Source: JBBECJ01 sp963763325
Lineage (GTDB): Bacteria; Chloroflexota; Chloroflexia; Thermomicrobiales; CFX8
Assembly: GCA_963763325.1 (NCBI GenBank)
Contig: CAVXOL010000001.1
Location: forward strand, 620,001 to 684,000
DNA: 64,000 bases
Direction of reading: 5' to 3'
A program made the position numbers and the translations under genes. The notes below the pieces were generated by a model. It was not told the DNA's origin, made no database searches, and worked only from the letters and a program-made list of their open reading frames with translations. This document shows, one piece after another, positions 35,401 to 45,531 of this stretch (positions are counted from its first letter, which is position 1; each line of letters opens with the position of its first letter).

Positions 35401-35719
35401 GGATGAGCGAGGCGCACACGCAGCTTCAGCGAGGAACTCGATGACGCTGCGCGAGCGCAACGAGCACGCTCGTGACGCAGAAGGTTAGCCAGCCTGAACA
35501 GCTACTACACGAGCCGACTGCAACACATGGAACGCGAGCATCGCCAACGCCAGCGACCCACGCATCAGCGCATGCGCCAATCCGAACACGAGCGCGCTGA
35601 ACGCGAATACACGAGGCGCGAACGCGAACTGAAGACCCGCCGCGACGCTGACATCGTCAGCCAGCCGCGTCGCGACAGGACTACTGCACCGTGCGTCCAC
35701 TAGCGAGAGGAGCATTTGA
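32477..35719 (+). pseudogene. SNF2-family helicase (DrmD/RapA-like), heavily frameshifted
   Basis: About 1,080 aa across many joints. N-terminal module: EPRFAVGDMVSLRADQS. Helicase motifs in order: LLIADEVGVGKTIEAGLIL (Walker A) after a joint near 32866, VLIVCPKALVSKW (Ia), VVVDEAHHLRNPG (DEAH), VLFLSATPVHLGSRN (III), KVLVFSFFLHTLGY (IV), VLLSSEVGCEGLDYEFCD (V), WNPMRVEQRIGRIDRYGQ (VI). The C-terminal third is Arg/Glu-rich coiled coil (LNSYYTSRLQHMERE). DrmD of class 1 DISARM and RapA share this plan; other DISARM genes are absent here. The end at 35719 (TGATG overlap with the next ATG) follows one frame; a stop at 35703 is the alternative. The product may not be made if the shifts are real. 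Confidence 0.8.
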
Positions 35720-38700
35720 TGCCGTCTAACTATGCTGCAATCGCGAGACAAAATCGGGACGAGCTATGGCAGCCGCGTCACGGAATATGGAAAAGTGCTG
35801 CTGCAACTGCTGTACAGCGACCGCACCCACTTCATGTACGAACTGCTACAGAAGCGGAGGACGCAGGCGCATAAAAGATCAACTTCCGACTATATTCGCG
35901 ACAACTTGGAAGATCGATCACACGGGCCGTCCGTTCAACGAAGCGGATGTGCGTGCAATCTGCGGGATCGTAGCCAGGACGAAGGCCGACGACTCGATGA
36001 GGATAGGCCGCTTTGGGATCGGCTTTAAGTCAGTCTATGCGTACACGGCGACACCGGAGATCACTGAGAAGATGAACACTTCAGCGTGCGCGACTATGTC
36101 TACGCAGAGGCGGTTCCTGCAGTCGCGATTCCACAGAACGAAACGCGCCTCATCTTTCCATTCAACCATCACGAAGTCGCCCCCGAGCAGGCGTTTCGAG
36201 AGATCGGACGCCGCCTTCAGGACCTCGGCGCGCGGCCACTCCTGTTCCTGCGCCATGTTCGCGAGATCGCCTGGTCAATAGAAGGCGGAGCATGTGGGAC
36301 GTATTTGCGCGATGAGACGAGCGACGGCGCAGCAACGCCGGATTGAGTTGATTGGTGATTCCACCAACGATACCGAAGGGGTCGATGAGCGATGGCTCAT
36401 CTTCAGCCGAGGCGTCAAGGGAAATCCGGCGCTGAAGGTCGAAGCCGCGTTCAAGCTGGAGCAGGACGAGAAGACCGGCCTGGACGCTATCGTTCCCGAG
36501 ACGACAAGCTAGTTGATCGTCTTCTTCCCGACCGAGAAGGAAACGCACCTCGGATTCCTGATCCACGGCCCATATCGAACGATTCCCGCCCGCGACAAAG
36601 TGCAGTCAGACGCTGATTGGAACGGCGACTTGATCGATGTAACCGCGAAGCTGATCGTCGATACGGTGCCACAACCAAGCAGCGCGAAGTCCTCACGAAT
36701 CCACGCCAACGAAACGTTCCCCATAAGCAGCCCTGTTGCAAGGACTCGATTGATCGTATCGATATTCGACGAAGTCTGACGCGATCAGTCTCAGCTGCGC
36801 TTCCTTCCAGCCGGGCAGTTCGTCGCGGCTGACGAGGCCGTCCTGACCAATAGTGCGACGATCCGTGATCTGTTGAACGAGGATCAGGTGCAATCACTGA
36901 TGGGGGCAGACCAGCCCCTCAGCGGTTATCCGGTGATATCACGCGTGCGCGGACACCAAATCTCTGGGACTATCTCACGCATCAACTTGACGTGCCGGAC
37001 ATCGACAGCGAACGGATTGCAAGGCATCTGATCGAATCGTTCATGCACTCTCAGAGCGATGAGTGGATCACGCAGCTGTACGCGTTCCTCCTCACCCAGT
37101 CTCGATCTGGAATAAGTAGCGATAGCAAAACAGCGCGGTGCGCTCGGGGATAAGCAGATCATACGCTTGGAATCTGGTAGCCACGTTAGCATTTACGAAA
37201 CAAGGAGCACCAATGCCCTCAGCAATGGCATAAGCGACCTGCTTCTCGCGCTGCTCAATCACGTCTGGTGCGCTTGCCTTCAACTTGACGATCAGCCTGC
37301 AAGAGTACGCCAAGAATCTGCACTGGTTTCGAAGTACACACCAGGCCGCTCGAAGCACATCACCGACGAAGAACACAAACGTGACATCGAACTGATCTTT
37401 CGCACACTACAGCGAGTACCGCACGGCCGCGGTGTCCAACTCAGAACCCAGTTGAGAACGACGCCATTCCTCTACGGAGTGAACGGCGACCTGACCAACC
37501 GTGAATGCTTGATCCCTGATCAAGTGTGATTGCGCGTACACAAGGTCTGGAACTGTACTTTTTCGGTAACCGGAGTGTGCACTTCGCCGACGACCGATAT
37601 GCCCCATTTCGGGACGAACTGCACGATCTTGGCGTCACGGGAAGCGTCCGCGTTTGGCGCAGTGCTCAACGCGATCATCAGGGAATCGTCTTGTATCGCG
37701 GTGATACCAGACCGTATGCGAGGGGGATATCGTTCTTTGACCCTGAAATAGAGATAGATGGCCTGCGACACGAGTCGTAGACCCTTTACTGGAAGTCGAG
37801 CGCCGGTTATAGCTTGAACGAGATTCTTCCCACGGCCCATCGCCAGATGAGTGGCGAGATCGAGGAATGTACGCGCCGGAACTTTACGAATCGCGACCGC
37901 AAGTCGATGGTCTGAAAGATCGGCCGTCTCCTCCGCACCGCGGCTTGGCTGCCCGACGCTCATGGTGAACTGCATACGCCCGACGATCTCACACAGGATG
38001 ACTTGCCACCCGATTTCAGCAGGAACGATCAGGTAGCCACCGCGCTGAAGATGCAGCTTGGCGTCCATGCATAGCACGCCAGGGAGCTTGGCGTCAGCCT
38101 CGAAGACATCGACCTGATCAAGCGTAAGCTTGATCGAGTGTGAGTTGCGGAAGAGCACGGTTGTGCCAGCAGACACGACAGAAGACGCTTCCACCATGCT
38201 GACGAAGAAGCAGTGGAAGTCGACAGTGCTGCGGGTTCTTGAGAAGCTTCCGGAGATCAGGTAGCCCATCTCCAGCGAAGATGACGACGTCTCGTTCAAG
38301 GTAGGTGACGTTTAGAATAAGGAGTTTAGACGAGAACGCGTCGCAGCAGAAATAGCTGCTGAGCAGAAACTGGAACAGCGACGTAGTGAACGCTTCAAGC
38401 GCGTTACAAAGACGCAATGGGAGAAGAAAGACAATAGCGCTGGGATTTTCTTAGCTAGGAGTATGAGGGTAGTTGCTAGATCTGAGACGAGAAGTTTCTC
38501 AAGCGCAACGGATCACAGTATTTCGAAGGAATGTATCTCAACTCGCGGATAAGTGCGCACTGGCTGGATCGCGAGGGTAACGTTCTCTGTCTATGCGCGA
38601 ACTGCTGTTCGAAACTGATGTATGGACCTGTCGAATCCGGCGACATCGTCGAGCAGATCAGCGCGATGAAGTTGCGGGGCGAAGGCGGTCGTCGCGAGTT

Positions 38701-38815
38701 GGCTGTTGATATCACCCTCTGCGGTGAACCGGCACGGATTCCTTCTCGTCACCAGTCATCTGCTGGACTCAGTCGCTAGATTGATGCATCCGTCGACGAC
38801 GACAACGACGCGTGA
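35719..38815 (+). pseudogene. Sacsin-like (HSP90-fold) ATPase with C-terminal CxxC domain, frameshifts and stops
   Basis: About 1,030 aa. ATG 35719 follows GAGAGGAGC and reads MPSNYAAIARQNRDE, then YGKVLLQLLYSDRTHFMYEL. ATPase boxes: FNEADVRAICGI and MRIGRFGIGFKSVYAYT, typical of sacsin-type GHKL domains, then RLIFPFNHHEVAPEQAF, FFPTEKETHLGFLIHGPYR and FVAADEAVLTNSATIRDLL. The long helical middle includes IIRLESGSHVSIYE and LELYFFGNRSVHFADDRY. The end is an HNH- or treble-clef-like domain: C-x-I-x-DEKFLKRNG, then GNVLCLCANCCSKL and DITLCGEPARI. Beyond frameshifts, TAG and TGA stand where Gln and Cys are expected (about 38477-38486). Such ATPases occur in defence loci; the partner set here is unusual. 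Confidence 0.78.
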
Positions 38816-38834
38816 TCTCGGACAGGTGGGATCA

Positions 38835-39362
38835 TTATAGCGTATGCCAGCTATCAGATTGTGTACGTTGGGGAGTTTGATATGGCTGACGTAAAGGCTG
38901 ACGACTGACGGCTGATCGTCTGACCGGCTGCACCACCGGCCGCCAGCGGATCCAGATCGCGAGCAGGAGCAGGGTGAACGAGGCAGCGGCCAGCAGCGGC
39001 TGGAGCGGCTCGAAGATGGTCAGCGCGCCGCTGGTGCCGAGCAGCATGACGACGATCTTGTTGCAGGTCGGGCAGCCGATCGCGAGGAACGAGAGGAAGC
39101 CACCGACGGTCGCTCGGCCCTGCTGGATCGAGCAGGCGCGCGTCTGCGGCAGCGCGTACGACGCGGCCAGGATGCCGGTCAGCAGCGCCGTCACGAACAG
39201 GAAGACGTAGTCCTGCGCCCGGACCGGAGTCATTCGTCCGAAGATCGGGTTGGGGATCACGTCAGTCGGAATGCCGATCGCCAGCGTTGTAAAGGCCACA
39301 CCGAGAGCGCCGTAAAGCAATGCAGTTGGAATGTATGGCCTGATTTCACTGGCTGGAGCCAT
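38835..39362 (-). CDS. Membrane protein with conserved CPTCNK motif
   Basis: A protein of 175 aa with GAGGAGAAGCCG before ATG 39362. About four helices: ALLYGALGVAFTTLAIGI, YVFLFVTALLTGILAASYAL, VGGFLSFLAIGCPTCNKIVV and LLAAASFTLLLLAIWIRW. The CxxC in AIGCPTCNK is the obvious functional feature and suggests metal binding or thiol chemistry; the family is uncharacterised. The last 20-30 residues (QPVRRSAVSRQPLRQ) are encoded by iterated GGCTGAC words at 38868-38935, so the native end is probably near WRPVV. The gene converges on the defence operon. Confidence 0.75.
   Translation of the reverse strand: MAPASEIRPYIPTALLYGALGVAFTTLAIGIPTDVIPNPIFGRMTPVRAQDYVFLFVTALLTGILAASYALPQTRACSIQQGRATVGGFLSFLAIGCPTCNKIVVMLLGTSGALTIFEPLQPLLAAASFTLLLLAIWIRWRPVVQPVRRSAVSRQPLRQPYQTPQRTQSDSWHTL
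38868..38935. repeat. Iterated GGCTGAC word block in the 3' end of the CPTC membrane gene
   Basis: GGCTGACGTAAAGGCTGACG continues with GACTGACGGCTGATCG and GACCGGCTG, four to five degenerate copies of GGCTGAC. The same word family occurs at 4749-4874. It is translated on the minus strand as the tail of the membrane protein. Confidence 0.65.
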
Positions 39363-39871
39363 CGGCTTCTCCTCGATAGTGGCTTCGTGCGATCAACCAC
39401 TTCACATCTACATCACATCTACATCCCCGAATTGCGACCCTATAGCCGTACTGCCGGTGCGCTCGCACACCTACACTGACTCAATCTGAAAAGACATACC
39501 CGCGATCCGATTTACGCGGACCAGCGTGACCGTCGCTGGATGAGTCGTTGTTGATCTGGCGGAAGGGCATCGCGCTGCCCCACACCAGCCGCTCACCGAT
39601 CCGTCGTTTCGGGGTGCTATCGACGCAGCGATCAAGAAGTTGAAGGGCGACGTTCCCGATCCTCTGCGCGGAACAGGGCGCGCTGCGTGTGCTGCTCATC
39701 ATAAGTGACGACATCAGATTCGACCACACGGGTTCGATCCGGCCGCTCGCTCGCTTGTCGCAGAAATCGACGGTCCGGACGGTCGTGCCGAAGCCACGCT
39801 CGCTACGTTCGCGAGGGCTTTGCGTTCGTTGTGCTGGAGTTAAGGCGCGTGCCTGCAAGAAGGAGTGATCT
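39363..39871. other. Gene-poor stretch with a possible LacI-like remnant
   Basis: No complete gene is supported in these 509 bases. On the minus strand around 39560-39680 a short frame reads QRIGNVALQLLDRC and RRIGERLVWGSAM, which recalls the C-terminal end of LacI-family repressors. The residues before it do not match, and no start is present. It may be a relic or chance. Near 39421-39471 the DNA is otherwise featureless. Confidence 0.35.
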
Positions 39872-40652
39872 GTGACGTTCGACGACATTCCGACCTGGTT
39901 ACTGTTTGTCATCACGACGCTGCTGGTCGCGGGAGCCATCGAGTTGGGCTATCTGGTTGGCAATCGCGCCCGTCGCAGGTCAGAGGATGAGAAGGAATCC
40001 CCCGTCTCCGCGATTGCCGGAACGGTCCTGGCGTTGCTGGCCTTCATCCTGGCGTTCTCGTTCAGCATCGTTACCGATCGGTATGATGCCCGCAAGGCAC
40101 TGGTCCGGGAGCAGGCGCTGACGATTCGCACTGCCTATAAGAGTTCTGATTTTCTGCCCCAGCCGCTGCGCGACGAATCCCAGGCGTTGTACCGTGAGTA
40201 CATCGTCCTGGTTGTCCAGGCTGGAACGTACCAGCGAAATCGGCGAAGAGCTCGCCGAGACGTTGTCCGAGATTCGCGCCATCCAGGAGCAACTCTGGGA
40301 TCTGGCCGTTGAGAATGTGCGTCTCGGCGACACGACGGACATTTCAAGTCTCTATGTTCAGTCGGTCGACGAGATGCGTAACGTCACGGCCTTGCGTGTC
40401 GCGGTTGCGTTGCAATCGCGCATGCCGCCCAGGTTATTGGTCGTGCTGTATGTCCTGGTCGGGTTAGGGATGTTCGCGGTCGGCTACCAGACCGCGATTG
40501 CTGCCTCGCGTCGAAGCTGGTTGATGCTGGTCCTGGCGCTGTCGTTCTCGATCGTGATGATGATGATCGCGGTGCTGGATAATCCCGAGCGGGGCGTTAT
40601 CGGGGTATCCCAGCAACCGCTGATCGATCTCCGGACCGAGATGAGTCAATGA
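39872..40652 (+). CDS. DUF4239 (bestrophin-like) membrane protein, one frameshift
   Basis: About 259 aa. GTG 39872 (TFDDIPTWLLFVITTLLV) has AAGGAG seven bases upstream. The plan matches DUF4239: one N-terminal helix, VSAIAGTVLALLAFILAFSF with VTDRYDARKALVREQAL, a long cytoplasmic helix region, and two C-terminal helices (LLVVLYVLVGLGMFAVGYQT, WLMLVLALSFSIVMMMIAVL). A one-base joint near 40220 links YIVLVVQA to LERTSEIGEELAETL. The family is uncharacterised; a channel role has been suggested by distant similarity only. It converges on the multicopper oxidase gene. Confidence 0.82.
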
Positions 40653-40705
40653 CGCCGGCGGAGACATGCTGTGTTCATGTGATGCTGAGAGGTGGGATTG
40701 AGGAG

Positions 40706-40751
40706 CCGGGATTCGGAAGCAGCAGACGTTGTCTACAACCCCGAATCCCGG
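40706..40751. terminator. Inverted GGGATTCGG repeat between convergent genes
   Basis: CCGGGATTCGG (40706-40716) and CCGAATCCCGG (40741-40751) are perfect 11-base arms between the DUF4239 gene and the multicopper oxidase gene. Further degenerate CCGG words follow to 40764. It is a likely bidirectional terminator made of the GGGAATC-type word. Confidence 0.7.
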
Positions 40752-40767
40752 TCTCCGGTTTCCGGGA

Positions 40768-42273
40768 CTACTCCTCGACGATCAGCGCCGTCACCATGCC
40801 GAACATGCCGTGGTCGGATCTCGGCGTGGGTGAGGATGTGGCAGTGGAAGGCCCAGACGCCCGGCTCGGTCGCCTCGACGATCACGTCCCAGCGCTCGCC
40901 GGGGGCGATGTTGAGCGTGTCGCACATGTACGGCTGCGGCAGGAGGTAGCCGTCCTTGGCGATCACCAGCTGCGGCATGCCGTGCAGGTGCATCGGGTGG
41001 ATCATCAGCCCCTCGTTCATGTAGCGGATGAGCAGCTTCTCGCCCTGCTTCGGCGATCAGCGGCTGGGTGGCCGGGAAGCCCTTGCCGTTGAGCGTGAAG
41101 CCGCCGAGCGGGCCGTCGTTGAGGATCATCGTGTATTCGCGGTCGAAGGCTGGCCGCGGTCGTCGGGATCCTTCGGCTCGACGATGAACGCGCCGAGCAG
41201 CCCCATCGTCGACCTGCTCGGCCGCGTTGTGGTGCGAGTGGTACATGTGCGAGCCGGCGTTGCCCTCGCGGACGAACTCGTAGGTGAAGGTCTCGCCCGG
41301 CTTGATCGGCGGCTGGGTGATGAACGGCACGCCGTCCATGTTGTTCGGCACGATCAGGCCGTGCAAGTGGACGCCGGTGCTCTCCGGCAGCTTGTTGGTG
41401 ACGATGACGCGGACCGTGTCGCCCTCGGTGACGCGGATCTCCGGACCGGGCACGACGCCGTTGTAGGCCCAGGCCTCGACGAACTTGCCCGGCGTCGACC
41501 TCCCACTGCGACCACGCTGGCAGGTCAGGTCGAAGACCTTGACGTCGCCGTCCATGCCGGGACTCGAGCGGCTGGCCGCCGAGCCCGGCGGTCGCGGCCG
41601 GGAAGGCCTTGACGCCCGCCTCGTGCATGCGGTCCATCTCGTCGTTGTCGAACGGTTCTTCCGCGGCTGGCGTCGCGACGGCGTCACCGGCTGCTGTGAT
41701 CGTGAAGGTGCCGACCATGCCGGCCTGTGCGTGTCCGGGGACGGCACAGATGAATCTCGAACTCGCCGGCTTCGGTGGGCGTGAACTCGATGACCATCTG
41801 CTCGCCTGAACTGCGCCGGCATAGGGGTTGCCGCCGCCGATCGCCGTCTCCCAGATGCCTTCCATCCGCGCGTTGAACCCGGCCGGTTGCTCGGTCGCGA
41901 TCAGACCATCGACCGGCATGCCCTCGGCGTACCAGTCGTGCTCGATCGCGCCCTCGTTGACGAACGTCAGTCGGACCGGCTGGCCGGCAGACGCGACTGA
42001 GCGCTGTCGGCATGAACTTCAGGTCATGGGCGGTGATCGTCAGTTCCGGTCGTCCCGGCGCTGACCCGCGTGTCCATGCTCGGTCGTCTGGGGAGCGGCT
42101 GGCGGGGTAACGACCAGGCCGCCGGTGTTGACAGTCTGGGTTGCATCGGAGTCATTGTCGCTGCCGCAGGCGTTGATCAGCATCGCCGCAGCCGGCAGGC
42201 CGAGGCCAAAGATGCCAGCCTGCTTCATCAGTGTCCGTCGGTTCAGTCGTGCCGTTTCAATCGTGCTTGTCAT
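40768..42273 (-). pseudogene. Multicopper oxidase with N-terminal cupredoxin domain, several frameshifts
   Basis: About 500 aa. ATG 42273 (MTSTIETARLNRRTLMKQAG) opens a twin-arginine-like lipoprotein signal with lipobox INAC. A plastocyanin-like domain follows, with HDWYAEGMP and ICAVPGHAQAGMVGTF. Two further cupredoxin domains carry the copper sites VHLHGLIVP, SHMYHSHHNAAEQ, HPMHLHGMPQ and FHCHILTHAE, and the end is DHGMFGMVTALIVEE. At least six frame joints occur between 40820 and 42070. The layout fits three-domain copper oxidases or nitrite-reductase relatives. The HCH-x(3)-H motif supports an intact type 1/2/3 set, so oxidase is more likely than nitrite reductase. Extracytoplasmic. Confidence 0.82.
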
Positions 42274-42335
42274 GCGAGTTCCTGCTCTCCTTCTGCTGCA
42301 ATCGAGGTTCTTGCCTAATCGACTCAACGCTGAAA

Positions 42336-42962
42336 TCAGATGGTCAGCTGGCAACATGTGCCGGATGCTGCTGACCGGTTGTCGTCCCCTCTCCTCTGAG
42401 CGGCCCCCCTGCTCCATGGCTTACCGACGATCGGCAGGACCCAGCGGTCGAGACCGATCCAGCCGGCGGTCTTCCAGGCCAGCATCAGGACGATGGCGAG
42501 GACAAAGAGGAACGGGTTGGTCGAGGCGGTACCAGCAATCATGAAATTGATGTTCAGGACGCTGCCGAGGAACGCGGCGATGCCGGTCGTGAAGCCGAGG
42601 ATCAGCGCGATCCCGAGCAGTGTCTCGCTAACAGCGACCATCGGGCCAACCCACCGGTACCACTCGTGGTCGAGCATGAACTGGAGGATGTCGCGATACC
42701 AGTCATAGGCCAGCGGCGGACGGCTCTGCTCCGGTGCCTGAATCGAGCGTTCCCAGAACCCTTTGACGGCCAGGCCGCCGTCCATCCAGCGATCCTCCTG
42801 CAGCTTGGCCCGGCCGGAATCGAGCCAAAGCCAGCCGAGGTAGACCCGCATGACCAGCCAGAGCCAGGCGAAGCGAGTGTCGCTGAATACCAGCCGTCCA
42901 ATGGGTGGATCCTGTACGACGCCGGCTACCCGTCTCCGTCTTTCATCCCTGTAGCCGTTCAT
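42336..42962 (-). CDS. DoxX/DoxD-like membrane protein
   Basis: About 208 aa. Four helices: FAWLWLVMRVYLGWLWLDSG, VGPMVAVSETLLGIALILGF, GIAAFLGSVLNINFMIAGT and FLFVLAIVLMLAWKTAGWIG. The WLWLDSGRAKLQEDRW start and GLDRWVLPIVGKPW end resemble DoxD-type thiosulfate:quinone oxidoreductase subunits and DoxX proteins. The last 20 residues look frameshifted. It lies 62 bases upstream of the multicopper oxidase on the same strand; together they could link sulfur or quinone chemistry to a copper oxidase, which is inference. Confidence 0.8.
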   Translation of the reverse strand: MNGYRDERRRRVAGVVQDPPIGRLVFSDTRFAWLWLVMRVYLGWLWLDSGRAKLQEDRWMDGGLAVKGFWERSIQAPEQSRPPLAYDWYRDILQFMLDHEWYRWVGPMVAVSETLLGIALILGFTTGIAAFLGSVLNINFMIAGTASTNPFLFVLAIVLMLAWKTAGWIGLDRWVLPIVGKPWSRGAAQRRGDDNRSAASGTCCQLTI

Positions 42963-43133
42963 CGTGTCCCGCTCTTCGCTGCATCATCGAATTGCTGGCT
43001 CTATCGTGCGTCGGCACCGTGAAATCCGACACGACCGGCAGGGTGGTTACGACGCGGCGCGGTGGGGTAGTTCGTTTCCTACCCAAACGGGTGGGGGACC
43101 GCCCGCATGGGACTCGGCAAACACAAACAGGAG

Positions 43134-43160
43134 AACCGGTGACCGAGATGGTCACCGGTT
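43134..43160 (-). terminator. Terminator of MMPL copy A
   Basis: AACCGGTGACC (43134-43144) and GGTCACCGGTT (43150-43160) form a perfect 11-bp stem. On the minus strand it lies just past the MMPL-A stop. The same stem sequence follows MMPL copy B at 48865-48892. Confidence 0.8.
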
Positions 43161-43182
43161 GGGCGTCAGGCGTAGAGGATGT

Positions 43183-45471
43183 TCAGTCGGCGAGTGCCGG
43201 TTCGAGGACGAGACCATCGGTGTCGGGGTCGAATGGTTCAGGTGCGACCTGCGTCGGGGCGCCTTCGATGTGGATCTCCGGCAGCCAGTTGAGCCAGGCC
43301 GGCAGGTACCAGTTGCGGTTGCCGAGCAGGGCCATCGAGGCCGGCACGAGGATCATCCGGACGATGGTTGCGTCGAGGAAGACGGCGGCCGCCAGGCCGA
43401 AGCCGAACTGCTGCAGGTTGGCCGAGGTCAGCCGCAGCGAACCCGCCGAAGACGCCGACCATGATGAGCGCCGCGCTCGGTGATCAGCCGGCCGGTGCTC
43501 TGCAGCCCCATCGCGACGGCCTGCTCGTTGTCGCCGGTGCAGGTCGAAGTGCTCCTTGATGCGGCTCAGCAGGAAGACGTGGTAGTCCATCGAGAGGCCG
43601 AACAGGATCGCAGAAGAGGAACAGCAGGACGAAGGCTTCGATCTGGTCGACCTGCTGGAACCCGAGCAGGCTGGCGCCGAACCCCTTCTGGAAGACCAGG
43701 ACCAGCAGGCCGTAGGAGGCGAAGACCGAGAGCAGGTTCATGACGATCGCCTTGAGCGGCACGACGATCGAGCGGAACGCGACCAGCAGCAGCAGGAAGC
43801 TGATGACCAGGACGAAGCCGATGACGATCGGCAGGTAGGTCGCGTGCCAGGCCGATGACATCGATCATCGAGGCTGTCTCACCGGTCACCCGCGCCTCGG
43901 CGTCGATGCGGTCGAAGTGCGGTCGGGATGTACTCGTCGCGGAGGCGGTTGACGGCATCGATCGACTGTCGCTGTCGCCGTTGCCGATCAGTGCGACATC
44001 GATGCGGACGAGGTCGTTGTTCTCGGAGGTCACGACCGTCGCCGCGCCGAAGGATGGATCGGCTTCGAGCGTGCCGAGCAGGCCGGTGATGGCGTGTCTG
44101 AACGTCAGGGGCCGTGACATCGTCGGCGTCGACGACGATCGTGGCTGGCTGGTAGTCCGCGCCGGGGAACTCACCCTGGAAAATGTTGACGGCCTGGATG
44201 CTGTCGGAGTCCTCCGGCAGGTTGCTCAGGTTGGCGTAGCCGAGGTTCATCGAGAAGGTGAAGCTGCCCAGGACGAGCAGGAGGCCGGCTGAGGCGACCA
44301 GGCTGACGACTGGCCGGCGCATCACGACGCGGGACGACCAGGTCCAGAAGCCGGAGCGGGCACTGCTGGTCGACGCTTGCCGTCGCCCGCTGGTAGCCGA
44401 TGAACGGGAGCTTGCCGCGGTTGATCCGGTCGCCGAGCAGGCGGAGGACGGCTGGCAGCAGGGTCAGCGTCATCAGGACCGAGACGAGGACGACGGTGAT
44501 GGCGCCCAGAACGCTGGTCATCAGGTTCCAGGGCACGACCAGCATCCCCAGCAGCGAGACGATGACCGTCAGTCCGGAGAAGAGGACGGCCTTGCTGGCT
44601 GTGTCACCGGCGCGGGTGATAGCGTCAACGATGGTCAGGCCCCGCTCGCGCTCTTCACGATAGCGGGAGACGATGAAGAGGGTGTAGTCGATCCCGACCG
44701 CCAGGCCGATCATGCCGATCATCTGGACGACGGCCGCGTTGAGGCCGAAGACGTGGGAGGTCGCCATCGCGATGCCCATTGTCACGAGCAGCGTGACGAT
44801 CGTCAGGACGATCGGCAGGCCGGCGGCGACGAGCGTTCCAAAGACGACCAGCATGACGATCAGCGCGACGACGATACCGATCGATTCGCCCTTGGCCATG
44901 CCTTCTTCGGCGGTCGTGGTTGATGGTCTCCGCCACGCTGGCGGTACCGAGGGTCAGGACCGAGAAGCCTGGCGCGGGAGTCTGCAGCTCGTGGATCGTC
45001 TCGAATGACAGGCTGCGCGTCCTGGACGGCGTCGACCGGGTCGCCGGCCAGCGTCGTGACGATGACCGTCCGGTGACGGTCGAACGAGACCAGCGCGTCC
45101 TGTTCGGTGTCGTAGTACGTCTCGACGCGAGCGACTTCCTCGTGCGCGCCGATCGCTGAGGCGACGTTGGCGACGACGGCCTCGAAGGCGGGGTCGTCGA
45201 CAGTCAAGTCCGTCGAGGAGACGATGACGCGCTCCTGGGCCGGGTCTTCCGCGCCGCCGTTGAGCCGCTGGGTGATCAGATCGTCGGCCACCCGCGATTC
45301 GAGATCGATCCGGAACTCCTCGTTCATCGTGAAGCGGTTGCCGATCGTTGCCATCGTCGCCAGCCCGACGACGAGGACGATGATCCAGGCGGCGACCGTC
45401 TTCCACGGGTGTCGGGCCGAAGCGCGGGCGAGCTTGCCAGTGATGCCTGTCGTGCGAACTGGAGTCGTCAT
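43183..45471 (-). pseudogene. MMPL-family RND exporter, copy A, many frameshifts
   Basis: The same protein as the intact copy at 48917-51184 but broken by about ten frame joints between 43440 and 45010. N-terminus: TGITGKLARASARHPWKTV, NRFTMNEEFRIDLESRVADD. First MMPL domain: GIDYTLFIVSRYREERERG. The C-terminus ends VLEPALAD like copy B. MMPL proteins are proton-driven exporters of lipids, lipopeptides or drugs. Most joints fall where copy B reads straight through, so the break-up is either decay of one duplicate or poor sequence in this part. It would be transcribed after the small protein at 45532-45777. Confidence 0.85.
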
Positions 45472-45531
45472 CTCGGTGTCCTTTCGTCATCGTGTAGCGA
45501 TCTATCGAGGATCGTTGGCCGGGACATCCGG

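Noticed and set aside
32477..38815. A complete DISARM or BREX system
   Set aside because: Only the helicase is DrmD-like; no DrmA, DrmB, DrmC, methyltransferase, PglZ or Lon-like gene is present.
39560..39680. LacI repressor fragment on the minus strand
   Set aside because: Only about 30 residues resemble the family end; preceding residues do not fit and no start is present.
39740..39770. tRNA gene suggested by a GGGTTCGATCC string
   Set aside because: No acceptor stem, anticodon arm or CCA pairing could be built around it.
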